Part shown: positions 24,217 through 32,431 of the stretch, in pieces
Position numbering within the stretch: the stretch's first letter is position 1
How the letters are laid out: every line of letters begins with the position of its first letter
Assembly: GCF_012910805.1 (NCBI RefSeq)
Contig: NZ_WTVK01000058.1
Coordinates: 1-34,620, forward strand
Direction of reading: 5' to 3'
From: Aromatoleum evansii
GTDB lineage: Bacteria > Pseudomonadota > Gammaproteobacteria > Burkholderiales > Rhodocyclaceae
Length of the DNA stretch: 34,620 nt
Notes under the pieces: model-generated
Databases searched by the model: none
What the model saw: the letters and a program-made list of their open reading frames with translations, nothing else
What the model was told of the DNA's origin: nothing
Made by a program: the position numbers and the translations under genes

Positions 24217-25287
24217 ATGCCCACCACACCCAAACCCCCCGGTCTCGCAGGCCCCTTCGCCGGACTCGACCTGCTCTCGTCGGCCGTCGTCGTCGTCGAC
24301 GACCACCTGCTGATCCGCTACCTCAACGCCGGCGCGGAGAACCTCTTCGCCGTCAGCCACCGCCGCCTCATCGGCGCGCCGCTGTCGCAACTCCTCGGCG
24401 AACCCGCCGGCCTGGCCGCCGCGCTCGACAACGCGCTGCGCAAGAACTGGAGCTATACCGGGCAGGACCTGAAGATCGCCCGCCCCGACGCCGAACCGCT
24501 GCATGTCGACTGCACCGTGAGCCCGGCCGAGGCGGCCGGCCTGCGCCTGCTCCTGGAGTTCCGCCCCATCGACGCGCAACTGCGCGTCGCGCGCGAGGAA
24601 CAGCTGCTGCAACAGCAGCAGGCCAACCGCGAGCTGATCCGCAACCTCGCGCACGAGATCAAGAACCCGCTCGGCGGCATCCGCGGCTCGGCACAGCTGC
24701 TCGAGCGCGAGCTCGCCGATCCGCAGCTGCGCGAATACACCGAGGTCATCATCGCCGAGGCCGACCGCCTGCAGGACCTGATGAACCGGCTGCTGACCTC
24801 GCACTGCATGATGCGGCCGGACCAGCTCAACATCCACGACGTGCTCGAACGCGTGCGCCGCCTGATCCTCGCCGAGTTCCCCGAGATCGCGATCCGCCGC
24901 GACTACGACACGAGCCTGCCCGAGGTCACCGCCGACCGCGAACAGCTCATCCAGGCCATCCTCAACATCGCGCGCAATGCCGCGCAGGCGCTGGAAGGCC
25001 GCGGCGAGATCCGCCTGCGCACGCGCGTCGCACGCCAGGTCACCCTCGCGAAGCGCCGCTACAAGCTGGCACTGGAATTGCAAGTGATCGACAACGGCCC
25101 CGGCATCCCGGAGGAGATCCGCGACAAGATCTTCTATCCGCTGGTCTCGGGGCGCGAAGGCGGGAGCGGCCTCGGCCTGTCGCTGGCACAGAGCTTCGTC
25201 GAGCAACATCAGGGCATGATCGAAGTCGAAAGCCGCAAGGGCCGCACCTGCTTCACCATCCTGTTGCCGATCATCGACCGTGCCTGA
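24217..25287 (+). CDS. ntrB: Nitrogen regulation sensor kinase NtrB
   Basis: NtrB is the soluble histidine kinase/phosphatase that, under PII control, sets the phosphorylation of NtrC. The 356-residue protein has an N-terminal PAS domain (about 12-125). The H box NLAHEIKNPLGGIRGSAQLL carries His146. The N box is NIARNAAQAL, G1 DNGPGIP and G2 GGSGLGLSLA. There are no membrane segments. It is 58 bases after the DUF4124 gene, and a short T run at 24178-24183 in that gap could weakly terminate. ntrC follows after 45 bases. Confidence 0.95.
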   Translation: MPTTPKPPGLAGPFAGLDLLSSAVVVVDDHLLIRYLNAGAENLFAVSHRRLIGAPLSQLLGEPAGLAAALDNALRKNWSYTGQDLKIARPDAEPLHVDCTVSPAEAAGLRLLLEFRPIDAQLRVAREEQLLQQQQANRELIRNLAHEIKNPLGGIRGSAQLLERELADPQLREYTEVIIAEADRLQDLMNRLLTSHCMMRPDQLNIHDVLERVRRLILAEFPEIAIRRDYDTSLPEVTADREQLIQAILNIARNAAQALEGRGEIRLRTRVARQVTLAKRRYKLALELQVIDNGPGIPEEIRDKIFYPLVSGREGGSGLGLSLAQSFVEQHQGMIEVESRKGRTCFTILLPIIDRA

Positions 25288-25308
25288 CGCCCCAGGATGC
25301 GGCACGAT

Positions 25309-25325
25309 CGCACCAAAAAGGTGCA
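25309..25325 (+). promoter_or_regulatory. NtrC-type palindrome at the ntrC ribosome binding site
   Basis: CGCACCAAAAAGGTGCA is a near-perfect palindrome with 5-base arms GCACC/GGTGC, matching the NtrC consensus TGCACC-N5-GGTGCA. It lies between ntrB and ntrC, ends 7 bases before the ntrC ATG and contains its AAGGTG Shine-Dalgarno. NtrC autoregulation or repression at this point is inferred. Confidence 0.65.
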
Positions 25326-25332
25326 TTAGAGT

Positions 25333-26748
25333 ATGAATACCGTCTGGATCGTTGATGATGACCGCTCCATCCGCTGGGTGCTGGAAAAGGCGCTCGGCCG
25401 CGAGGACATCCCGCACCGAAGTTTCTCGTCCGCAAACGAGGCGCTGTCCGCGCTGGAGATCGAGCCGGTCCCGCCCAAGGTACTGATTTCCGACATCCGC
25501 ATGCCGGGCGAGTCCGGCCTCGGCCTGCTCAAGCGCGTGAAGACGCTGCACCCACAGTTGCCGGTCATCATCATGACCGCATACTCGGACCTGGAGAGCG
25601 CCGTGTCGGCCTTCCAGGGCGGCGCCTTCGAATACCTGCCCAAGCCTTTCGACGTCGATCAGGCCGTTGCACTGGTTCAGCGCGCGATCGCGCAGAGCGC
25701 GCACCAGAAAGGTGCATCTGAAAGCACTGCGCTCGCCCCCGAAATCCTCGGCCAGGCGCCGGCGATGCAGGAGGTGTTCCGCGCCATCGGCCGCCTCGCC
25801 CAGTCCCACGCCACCGTGCTGATCAACGGCGAATCGGGCTCCGGCAAGGAACTCGTCGCCCGCGCGCTGCACCGCCACAGCCCGCGCTCGGACGCCCCCT
25901 TCATCGCGATCAACACCGCGGCGATCCCGCGCGACCTGCTGGAATCCGAACTATTCGGCCACGAACGCGGCGCCTTCACCGGAGCGGCCGCGCAGCGGCG
26001 CGGACGCTTCGAGCAGGCAGACGGGGGCACGCTCTTCCTCGACGAAATCGGCGACATGCCCGCCGAACTGCAGACGCGCCTGCTGCGCGTACTCTCGGAC
26101 AACCACTTCTACCGTGTCGGCGGCCAGCAGCCCATCCGCGCCAACGTCCGCGTCATCGCCGCGACCCACCAGAACCTCGAGGACCGTGTCCGCCAAGGCC
26201 TGTTCCGCGAAGACCTGTTCCACCGCCTTAACGTCATTCGCCTGCGCCTGCCGCCGATGCGCGAGCGCCGCGAGGACATCCCGCTGCTGGTCCGGCACTT
26301 TCTGCAGAAGAGCGCTCAGGATCTCGGCGTCGCGCCCAAGCGCGTGTCCGACGCCGCGATCAAGTACCTGCAGGCCCTGCCCTTCCCCGGCAACGTGAGG
26401 CAGCTGGAAAACCTGTGCCACTGGCTCACCGTGATGGCGCCCGGCCAGGTCGTCGAGATCGCCGACCTGCCGCCCGACATGAAGGCGCAGCCCGACCGCG
26501 AGGCCCCCATCAGCTGGGCGGACGGGCTTGCGCTGGAAGCCGACCGCCTGATCGCGACCTCGCCGGGCGAAGTGTTCGACCGCCTCACGCGCGACTTCGA
26601 ACGCACGCTGATCCGCCGCGCGCTCGGCGCAACCGGCGGCCGCCGCATCGAAGCCGCGCAACTCCTGGGAATCGGCCGCAACACCATCACGCGCAAGATC
26701 CAGGAGCTCGGCATGGACGACGAACGCCCGGCGCCACCGCCCGCCTGA
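25333..26748 (+). CDS. ntrC: Nitrogen regulation response regulator NtrC
   Basis: NtrC is the sigma-54-dependent activator of nitrogen genes including glnA. The 471-residue protein has a receiver domain (1-120) with Asp54 in ISDIRMPGESG, the switch Thr in IIMTAYSD and Lys in LPKPFD. The AAA+ domain (about 138-370) has Walker A GESGSGKE, the sigma-54 loop ESELFGHERGAFTGA and Walker B LFLDEIGDMP. The Fis-type helix-turn-helix is at 430-465 (RRIEAAQLLGIGRNTITRKIQELG). One NtrC-like palindrome overlaps its ribosome binding site and a second lies in the linker codons 123-128. It probably also reads from the ntrB transcript. Confidence 0.97.
   Translation: MNTVWIVDDDRSIRWVLEKALGREDIPHRSFSSANEALSALEIEPVPPKVLISDIRMPGESGLGLLKRVKTLHPQLPVIIMTAYSDLESAVSAFQGGAFEYLPKPFDVDQAVALVQRAIAQSAHQKGASESTALAPEILGQAPAMQEVFRAIGRLAQSHATVLINGESGSGKELVARALHRHSPRSDAPFIAINTAAIPRDLLESELFGHERGAFTGAAAQRRGRFEQADGGTLFLDEIGDMPAELQTRLLRVLSDNHFYRVGGQQPIRANVRVIAATHQNLEDRVRQGLFREDLFHRLNVIRLRLPPMRERREDIPLLVRHFLQKSAQDLGVAPKRVSDAAIKYLQALPFPGNVRQLENLCHWLTVMAPGQVVEIADLPPDMKAQPDREAPISWADGLALEADRLIATSPGEVFDRLTRDFERTLIRRALGATGGRRIEAAQLLGIGRNTITRKIQELGMDDERPAPPPA
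25700..25716 (+). promoter_or_regulatory. NtrC-type palindrome inside the ntrC coding sequence
   Basis: CGCACCAGAAAGGTGCA again has arms GCACC/GGTGC with the NtrC spacing. It covers codons 123-128, in the linker between receiver and AAA+ domains. The codons used (AAA, GGT, GCA) are not the ones this GC-rich genome prefers, which hints that the DNA sequence is kept. No sigma-54 promoter was seen just downstream. Confidence 0.45.
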
Positions 26749-26808
26749 CGCCGCATGGCCCGTCGGCGGGACGACGGCACGTGGCCGTGCGCAGGCGCCG
26801 ATCTCCCC

Positions 26809-26882
26809 TGTGGGAGCGGCTTCAGCCGCGAATGGGCCGTGCAGCCTGCGGCACCGTCTATTCGCGGCTGACGCTCCCACAT
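26809..26882. repeat. REP-like inverted repeat after ntrC
   Basis: The left arm (26809-26833, TGTGGGAGCGGCTTCAGCCG followed by CGAAT) is repeated in inverted orientation at 26860-26881, with a single 3-base deletion. The left arm itself folds (GCGGCT-TC-AGCCGC). The sequence resembles the REP palindromes known from Pseudomonas and several GC-rich beta- and gammaproteobacteria, which are moved by RAYT transposases. It lies 60 bases after ntrC and may help end or stabilise its mRNA. No second copy was noticed in the window. Confidence 0.8.
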
Positions 26883-26952
26883 AGTCGCGCCCACAAACCA
26901 CGCGCCTGCACGGATGCAGCGCACCGTACTCGTGCATGCGCATGCAATGTCG

Positions 26953-26958
26953 GATAAT
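26953..26958 (+). promoter_or_regulatory. Possible -10 element for birA
   Basis: GATAAT is in an otherwise GC-rich gap, with only a poor -35 upstream. Transcription would start near 26965, which fits the TTG start at 26992 better than upstream ATGs at 26914 and 26947. Confidence 0.35.
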
Positions 26959-26991
26959 GCAGGTTTTCACGTAATGCACGGGAAGACCTGC

Positions 26992-27801
26992 TTGAGTCCC
27001 TCCGCCCCCGACGCGCCGCTGAACGCCGCAGCCATCCTCCAGCAACTCGGCTCCCTCGCCGGCACCTTCGACGTACAGGTGCTCGACGAGTGCGCCTCGA
27101 CCAACAGCGTGCTCATGGATGCGACGCCCGTCGACGACGGACGCATCCACGTCGTTGTCGCCGAACGCCAGACCGCGGGCCGCGGCAGGCGCGGGCGCCA
27201 GTGGCAGTCGTGGCCCGGCGGCAGCCTGACGTTCTCCACGCTATGGCGATTCGCGCCTGGCGCGCCGGTGCCGGCGGGACTCTCGCTCGTCGCGGGCCTC
27301 GCCGTCGTCCGCGCCCTCGAAACGCTCGGAGTGCAGGGCCTGCAACTCAAGTGGCCCAACGACGTGCTCGTGAATGGCCACAAGCTCGCGGGCATCCTCG
27401 TCGAACTGCTACCCGGCCGCGGACGCACCCCGGCAGCCATCGTCGGCATCGGCATCAACCTCCACCTGCCCACCGGAACGCAGATCCCCGACCAGCCCGC
27501 CGTCACCGACCTGAGCGAACACCTCGCGACGCTGCCGGAGCGCAACCGGCTCCTAGCAGCCATCCTCGCCGAACTGTACGCGCTCTTCGACACCTACGCC
27601 GCCGCCGGTTTCCCCGCGCTACGCGGCGCCTGGCAGCAGCGCAACGCCTTCGCCGACCTGCCCGTGCGCGTCACCGGCGACGGCAAGGAGATCACCGGCA
27701 TCTGCGTTGGCGTCGACGACGACGGCGCCCTGCTGCTGCGCACCGCCGAGGGACAGGTCCGCATCCTCACCGGCGAAGTCTCGCTGAGGGCCGCGCAGTG
27801 A
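26992..27801 (+). CDS. birA: Biotin--[acetyl-CoA-carboxylase] ligase
   Basis: BirA activates biotin to biotinyl-AMP and attaches it to the carrier protein of acetyl-CoA carboxylase. From the TTG at 26992 it has 269 residues. The substrate loop is [14 protein letters not shown] (GRGRRG about 63-68), KWPNDV lies at 120-125 and the conserved Lys131 sits in GHKLAG. A C-terminal SH3-like domain ends ILTGEVSLR. There is no N-terminal helix-turn-helix, so it is a ligase only and not a repressor. TTG is preferred because GGGAAGA lies 5-6 bases upstream; ATG 26974 would add six residues. Its stop overlaps coaX (GTGA). Confidence 0.92.
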   Translation: MSPSAPDAPLNAAAILQQLGSLAGTFDVQVLDECASTNSVLMDATPVDDGRIHVVVAERQTAGRGRRGRQWQSWPGGSLTFSTLWRFAPGAPVPAGLSLVAGLAVVRALETLGVQGLQLKWPNDVLVNGHKLAGILVELLPGRGRTPAAIVGIGINLHLPTGTQIPDQPAVTDLSEHLATLPERNRLLAAILAELYALFDTYAAAGFPALRGAWQQRNAFADLPVRVTGDGKEITGICVGVDDDGALLLRTAEGQVRILTGEVSLRAAQ

Positions 27802-28526
27802 TCCTGCTCATCGACGCGGGCAACACCCGCGTCAAATGGGGCCTGTTCGGCGATGGGGCGTGGCACGACGAGGGCGCGCTCGAACACGCGCATGTCGGCG
27901 ATCTCGCCGCCGTCGCCGCGGCCCGGCCGGACATTGCACGGGTTTTTGGCTCCAACGTCGCCGGCGGCAGCGTCGCCGAAGCGATCGCGCTGGCGCTGCA
28001 CGGGCGCGCGCCGGCTCCGGAATGGCTGCGCTCGTCCGCCGCGTGCTGTGGCGTGCGCAACGCCTACGACAATCCGGCCCAACTCGGCACCGACCGCTGG
28101 GCCGCGTTGATCGGCGCGCGCGCGCTGCACCCCGCTGCGTGCCTGGTCATCAATGCCGGCACCGCGACCACGGTCGACCTGCTCGACGCCGACGGCCTGT
28201 TCCGCGGCGGCCTCATCCTCCCCGGCGAACACCTGATGCGCCGCTCGCTCGCCCGCGACACCGCGCAGCTCCCCTTCGCCGAAGGACGCTTCGACGCCGC
28301 GCCGCGCAATACCGCCGACGCCATCGTCTCCGGCTGCCTGAATGCGCAGGCCGGCGCCGTCGAACGCATGTTCCGCCACATCGCCGGCGAGCCGCGGGCG
28401 CTGTGCCTGCTGAGCGGCGGGGGCGCCGATGCGCTCGCCGAACTGCTCGCCATCCCGTTCCGCCGCGTCGACAACCTGGTCCTCAAGGGTCTCGCGGTCG
28501 CCGCCACGCAGCCCGACGCGCCATAG
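27798..28526 (+). CDS. coaX: Type III pantothenate kinase
   Basis: CoaX phosphorylates pantothenate, the first step of CoA synthesis, and belongs to the ASKHA fold. The 242-residue protein has the phosphate-1 motif [11 protein letters not shown] (Asp6), the [16 protein letters not shown] block typical of type III kinases, [10 protein letters not shown] (phosphate 2) and LLSGGGA. The GTG start overlaps birA by 4 bases. The birA-coaX pair, formerly called baf in Bordetella, is common in betaproteobacteria. Type III enzymes are insensitive to CoA feedback. coaE, the last step, is 2.2 kb downstream on the same strand. Confidence 0.95.
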   Translation: MILLIDAGNTRVKWGLFGDGAWHDEGALEHAHVGDLAAVAAARPDIARVFGSNVAGGSVAEAIALALHGRAPAPEWLRSSAACCGVRNAYDNPAQLGTDRWAALIGARALHPAACLVINAGTATTVDLLDADGLFRGGLILPGEHLMRRSLARDTAQLPFAEGRFDAAPRNTADAIVSGCLNAQAGAVERMFRHIAGEPRALCLLSGGGADALAELLAIPFRRVDNLVLKGLAVAATQPDAP

Positions 28527-28573
28527 CGCAGCGCGTCGCACCACCACCAAACGACAACGAGGGAGAAGACCAG

Positions 28574-29941
28574 ATGACCGAACCGACCCGCATCCTGCTC
28601 GACGAGAACGAGATCCCGACGCACTGGTACAACGTCGTCGCCGACATGCCCAATCCGCCCAGCCCCTCGCTCGGGCCCGACGGCAAGCCGGTCAGCCCCG
28701 AGCAGATGATGGCGATCTTCCCCGGCCAGATCCTCGAGCAGGAAATGAGCGCCGAGCGCTGGATCGCGATCCCGGAGGAAGTGCGCGAGATCTACAAGAT
28801 CTGGCGCCCCAGCCCGCTGATGCGCGCGGTGCGCCTCGAACGCGCCCTCGGCACCCCGGCGAAGATCTTCTTCAAGTACGAAGGCGTCTCCCCCGCCGGC
28901 TCGCACAAGCCCAACTCCGCCGTACCGCAGGCCTTCTACAACAAGCAGGCCGGCATCAAGCGCCTCGCCACCGAGACCGGCGCCGGCCAGTGGGGTTCGT
29001 CGATCTCCTTCGCCGGCCAGATGTTCGGCCTCGACGTGCGCGTCTACATGGTCAAGGTCAGCTACCACCAGAAACCATACCGTCGCCTGATGATGCAGAC
29101 CTGGGGCGCCGAGGTGTTCGCGAGCCCGTCCGACATGACGCAGACCGGCCGCGATGCGCTCGCGAAGGATGCCGACAACCCCGGCTCGCTCGGCCTCGCC
29201 ATCTCCGAAGCCGTCGAGGAAGCCGCCAGCCGCGCCGACACCAACTACACCCTCGGCTCGGTGCTCAACCACGTGCTGCTACACCAGACCATCATCGGCC
29301 TCGAGGCGAAGAAGCAGTTCGACAAGATCGGCCTCTACCCCGACGTGGTGCTGGGCCCCTGCGGCGGCGGCTCGAGCTTCGGCGGCATCGCCTTCCCCTT
29401 CCTCGCCGACAAGGCCTCGGGCGACAAGCGCGCCGAGAAGCTGCGCTGCGTGGCCGTCGAGCCGACCTCCTGCCCGACGCTCACCAAGGGCCAGTACGCC
29501 TACGACTTCGGCGACGCCTCCGGCTTCACGCCGTTGATGAAGATGTACACGCTGGGCCACGACTTCATGCCCCCCGGCATCCACGCCGGCGGCCTGCGCT
29601 ACCACGGCGACTCGCCGCTGGTGTCGCAGCTCTACCACGAGGGCCTGCTCGAAGCCGTCGCCGTCCCGCAACTCGCCACCTTCGAAGCCGGGGTCATGTT
29701 CGCGCGCAGCGAAGGCATCATCCCGGCACCCGAGTCCTGCCACGCGATACGCGCCGCCATCGACGAGGCGCTCGCCTGCAAGTCCACGGGCGAACCCAAG
29801 GTCATCCTCTTCAACCTCACCGGACACGGCCACTTCGACATGAGCTCCTACGACCGCTTCTTCTCCGGGCAGCTCGAGAACTACGACTATCCGGCCGAGG
29901 CAGTCGCCGCATCGCTCGCCCATCTGCCGAAGTTCGGCTGA
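28574..29941 (+). CDS. trpB2: TrpB2-type tryptophan synthase beta-like PLP enzyme
   Basis: The 455-residue fold-type II PLP enzyme has Lys112 in [13 protein letters not shown] and the phosphate-binding loop [11 protein letters not shown]. The longer N-terminus (about 80 residues before RPSPLMRA) is typical of TrpB2. TrpB makes tryptophan from indole and serine; TrpB2 proteins often lack a TrpA partner and may salvage indole or use other substrates. No trpA lies nearby. GGGAGAAG precedes the ATG by 6-7 bases. It lies 47 bases after coaX and 43 before the SPOR gene, with no terminator visible. Confidence 0.88.
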   Translation: MTEPTRILLDENEIPTHWYNVVADMPNPPSPSLGPDGKPVSPEQMMAIFPGQILEQEMSAERWIAIPEEVREIYKIWRPSPLMRAVRLERALGTPAKIFFKYEGVSPAGSHKPNSAVPQAFYNKQAGIKRLATETGAGQWGSSISFAGQMFGLDVRVYMVKVSYHQKPYRRLMMQTWGAEVFASPSDMTQTGRDALAKDADNPGSLGLAISEAVEEAASRADTNYTLGSVLNHVLLHQTIIGLEAKKQFDKIGLYPDVVLGPCGGGSSFGGIAFPFLADKASGDKRAEKLRCVAVEPTSCPTLTKGQYAYDFGDASGFTPLMKMYTLGHDFMPPGIHAGGLRYHGDSPLVSQLYHEGLLEAVAVPQLATFEAGVMFARSEGIIPAPESCHAIRAAIDEALACKSTGEPKVILFNLTGHGHFDMSSYDRFFSGQLENYDYPAEAVAASLAHLPKFG

Positions 29942-29984
29942 ACGGCATCCAGTGACTCGGCCGCCTATCCGGTAAAGTTCGCCC

Positions 29985-30722
29985 ATGCGCATCGTGTTCG
30001 TCATCCTCGTGCTGCTCAACCTGCTCGCCCTGGCGTCGATCCAGGGCTGGCTGGGCGGTTCCGCGCCGAAGGGCGAACCCGAGCGCCTGAGCAACCAGCT
30101 CAACCCCGACCGCATCGTGCTGCGGCCCGGCGGCAGCACCCCGCCGGGCGAGGCCGAAGCCGCCCCGCCGGCAAGCCCCCCGGAGCAGACGGCTGCCGCA
30201 CCCGAGGCGGCCAATGGCCGCGACGCGACACCCGCCGCAGCACCTGTCGCAACGGCGCCGACATCGCCGCCGGCCTGCACCGTCATCGGCGGGCTCGCCG
30301 AGGGCGAAGCCGACGCGCTCATACAGACGGCCATCTCAGGCAAACCCGGACTGCGCAGCGAACGCAAGACCAGCAGCACCCCCACGGCATGGTGGGTGCG
30401 CATCCCGCCCAACGGCGGACGCGACGCCGCCGAACGGCGCGTCGCCGAACTGCGCGGACAAGGGGTGTCGGACCTTTTCATCGTCAACGATCCCGGCCCC
30501 AACCAGAACGCGATCTCGCTCGGCCTTTTCAAGACCGAGGCCAAGGCCCAGCAACACCTCGCCAGCCTGCAGGCGAAGCAGGTACGCGGCGCCGGCATCG
30601 CGTCACGCACGACGACCATTCACCGCATCGAGGTGCGCGGCCCGGCCGGCGCACTCAAGACCCTCACCAGTTCGCCGGCCGTGCGCCGGTCGGGCGCAAC
30701 CATCAGCGAATGCACACCATGA
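29985..30722 (+). CDS. SPOR-domain inner-membrane protein
   Basis: The 245-residue protein has one N-terminal membrane helix (about residues 4-24). A long Pro/Ala/Glu-rich periplasmic linker runs from about 40 to 95. The alpha-beta domain at about 95-215 includes WWVRIPPNGG and NAISLGLFKTEAKAQQHLASL, the SPOR pattern. SPOR domains bind denuded peptidoglycan at the division septum. Similar genes follow coaX in other betaproteobacteria. The stop overlaps the coaE start (ATGA at 30719-30722), so expression is coupled to CoA synthesis. A cell-division role fits the nearby zapD but is inferred. Confidence 0.82.
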   Translation: MRIVFVILVLLNLLALASIQGWLGGSAPKGEPERLSNQLNPDRIVLRPGGSTPPGEAEAAPPASPPEQTAAAPEAANGRDATPAAAPVATAPTSPPACTVIGGLAEGEADALIQTAISGKPGLRSERKTSSTPTAWWVRIPPNGGRDAAERRVAELRGQGVSDLFIVNDPGPNQNAISLGLFKTEAKAQQHLASLQAKQVRGAGIASRTTTIHRIEVRGPAGALKTLTSSPAVRRSGATISECTP

Positions 30723-31336
30723 GCAAGAGCCCCTACGTCGTCGGCCTCACCGGCGGCATCGGCAGCGGCAAGAGCGCAGCGGCAGACCGCTTTGGCGAAC
30801 TCGGCGCCGCGATCGTCGACACCGACGCCATCGCGCACGCCCTCACCGGCCCCGGCGGGCAGGCGATTCCCGCCATCCGCGCGGCCTTCGGCGACGCGAT
30901 GATCACGCCCGACGGCGCCCTCGATCGCAAGGCCATGCGCGACCGCGCGTTCGCCGATCCCGACGAGCGCCGGCGGCTCGAAGCGATCCTGCACCCCGCG
31001 ATCGGCGCAGAGAGCGCGCGTCAGGTAGGCGCGGCCCGCAGCCCGTATGTCGTGCTGGTCGTGCCGCTGCTGGTCGAATCCGGCAAGTATCGCGAACGCT
31101 GCGACCGCCTGTGCGTCGTCGACTGCCCCGTCGAGGTCCAGATCGCACGCGTCATGACGCGCAGCCGACTGCCCGAAGAGCAGGTGCGCGCCATCATGGC
31201 GACCCAGGCCAGTCGCGAGCAGCGCCTCGCCGTTGCCGACGACGTCATCGACAACGGCGGCGACCTTGCCACCCTCATCGCCCAGGTCGACCGCCTGCAT
31301 GAAAACTACCTCGCCGCTGCCCGCGCGGTCGCCTGA
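30719..31336 (+). CDS. coaE: Dephospho-CoA kinase
   Basis: CoaE adds the 3'-phosphate to dephospho-CoA, the last step of CoA synthesis. The 205-residue protein has the P-loop GGIGSGKS at 12-19. VDTDAIAH, HPAIGAESARQ, VVPLLVESG and the RSRLPEEQVRAIMATQASREQR lid region follow in order. ATG 30719 is chosen for its ATGA overlap with the SPOR gene; an in-frame ATG three codons upstream (30710) is possible. In many relatives coaE follows pilD and precedes zapD-yacG. Here the pilD position is taken by the coaX/trpB2/SPOR group. Confidence 0.95.
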   Translation: MSKSPYVVGLTGGIGSGKSAAADRFGELGAAIVDTDAIAHALTGPGGQAIPAIRAAFGDAMITPDGALDRKAMRDRAFADPDERRRLEAILHPAIGAESARQVGAARSPYVVLVVPLLVESGKYRERCDRLCVVDCPVEVQIARVMTRSRLPEEQVRAIMATQASREQRLAVADDVIDNGGDLATLIAQVDRLHENYLAAARAVA

Positions 31337-31395
31337 AAACGCCCACGGACAAAGGCTTTTCAGGTGATTCCGCGGCGCAGACTGACGGGCCGCGG
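31332..31395 (+). other. Two inverted repeats between coaE and zapD
   Basis: CCTGAAAA (31332-31339) pairs with TTTTCAGG (31357-31364) and CCGCGGC (31370-31376) with GCCGCGG (31389-31395). Both are perfect. The first overlaps the coaE stop. Neither has a classic T run after it, so their role is open: mRNA stabiliser, weak terminator or operator. Confidence 0.35.
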
Positions 31396-31407
31396 CATAT
31401 CCCCTGT

Positions 31408-31415
31408 GCTATCAT
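31408..31415 (+). promoter_or_regulatory. Possible extended -10 promoter for zapD
   Basis: GCTATCAT within TGTGCTATCAT (hexamer TATCAT 31410-31415) has a TG one base upstream. It lies 44 bases before the zapD GTG. No convincing -35 is seen. Confidence 0.4.
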
Positions 31416-31458
31416 CCCCGCACTAACGGGAGATCCGGTTTTCTCAGGCGCAAATGCG

Positions 31459-32214
31459 GTGATCAGCTACGAATATCCTCTTAACGAGCGTATCCGCACC
31501 CTCCTGCGCCTGGAAGACCTGTACAACAAGCTCGCCCATTTTTCGCGCGGCGATGCCCCCCAGGATCACCACGTCACGCTGCTCACCCTGTTCGAAATCC
31601 TCGAGGTCGCCGGCCGTGCCGACCTCAAGGTCGACCTCGTGCAGGAACTCGAACGCCAGCGCCAGATCCTGATCTCCTTCCGCAACAACCCCGAGATCTC
31701 CGAGGAGGCCCTGTCCGGCGCCCTTTACGAGATCGAGCAGGCCTCGTCGTCGCTGCTCGCCATGGCCGGCAAGATCGGGCAGTATCTGCGCGAGAACGAG
31801 TGGCTGATGGCGATCCGCAGCCGCGCATCGATTCCCGGCGGCGTCTGCCAGTTCGACCTGCCCTCCTACCACTACTGGCTGCAGCGCGACGCCGACCAGC
31901 GCCGGCACGACCTGTCCAACTGGGTGCACCCCATGCTGCCGATCCGCGACGGACTCGCGATCGTGCTGCGCCTGCTGCGCGCCAGCGGACGCCCCGAGAC
32001 GCAGCTCGCCCGCGGCGGCACCTACCAGCTCATGATGGCCGGCCGCAGCGCCCAGATGCTGCGCCTGCGCCTGGCGCCGACCGACACCGTCGTGCCCGAG
32101 ATCAGCGCCAACAAGTACGCGCTCAACGTCCGCTTCATGCTCTCGGAGACGGTGATCCGCCCTCGGCTCGCCGAGCGCGACGTCAACTTCGAACTCACCT
32201 TCTGCAGCCTCTGA
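31459..32214 (+). CDS. zapD: Cell division protein ZapD
   Basis: ZapD (YacF) bundles FtsZ filaments and supports the Z ring. The 251-residue protein matches the family in length and in its N-terminus ([21 protein letters not shown]). NPEISEEAL, a helix-rich middle and the C-terminal beta region ([13 protein letters not shown] ... NFELTFC) also match. The GTG at 31459 gives the conserved start directly after the leader; no ATG fits. yacG follows after 13 bases, the usual order. Confidence 0.94.
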   Translation: MISYEYPLNERIRTLLRLEDLYNKLAHFSRGDAPQDHHVTLLTLFEILEVAGRADLKVDLVQELERQRQILISFRNNPEISEEALSGALYEIEQASSSLLAMAGKIGQYLRENEWLMAIRSRASIPGGVCQFDLPSYHYWLQRDADQRRHDLSNWVHPMLPIRDGLAIVLRLLRASGRPETQLARGGTYQLMMAGRSAQMLRLRLAPTDTVVPEISANKYALNVRFMLSETVIRPRLAERDVNFELTFCSL

Positions 32215-32227
32215 GGCCACCCGCAAC

Positions 32228-32431
32228 ATGGCGCAGGTCCGCACCGTCAAATGCCCGCAATGCGGCGCCCCCGTGCGCTGGGTGCCCGAGAACCGTTTCC
32301 GGCCCTTCTGTTCCGAACGCTGCAAGCAGATCGACCTGGGCGCCTGGGCATCCGAGGACTACCGCGTTCCCGCCGCCGACGAGGGCGATCCGGGCGAGCA
32401 AAGCCCCCCCGGCCGCTCCGCTCAGGACTGA
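32228..32431 (+). CDS. yacG: DNA gyrase inhibitor YacG
   Basis: This is a 67-residue zinc protein with ligands Cys9, Cys12, Cys28 and Cys32 (KCPQCG and [14 protein letters not shown]) and the WASEDYRVP block that follows in the family. YacG binds the GyrB subunit and blocks DNA binding by gyrase. It is co-oriented with zapD (13-base gap). Its last 10 bases overlap the end of the convergent MutT/ThiE gene. Confidence 0.93.
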   Translation: MAQVRTVKCPQCGAPVRWVPENRFRPFCSERCKQIDLGAWASEDYRVPAADEGDPGEQSPPGRSAQD

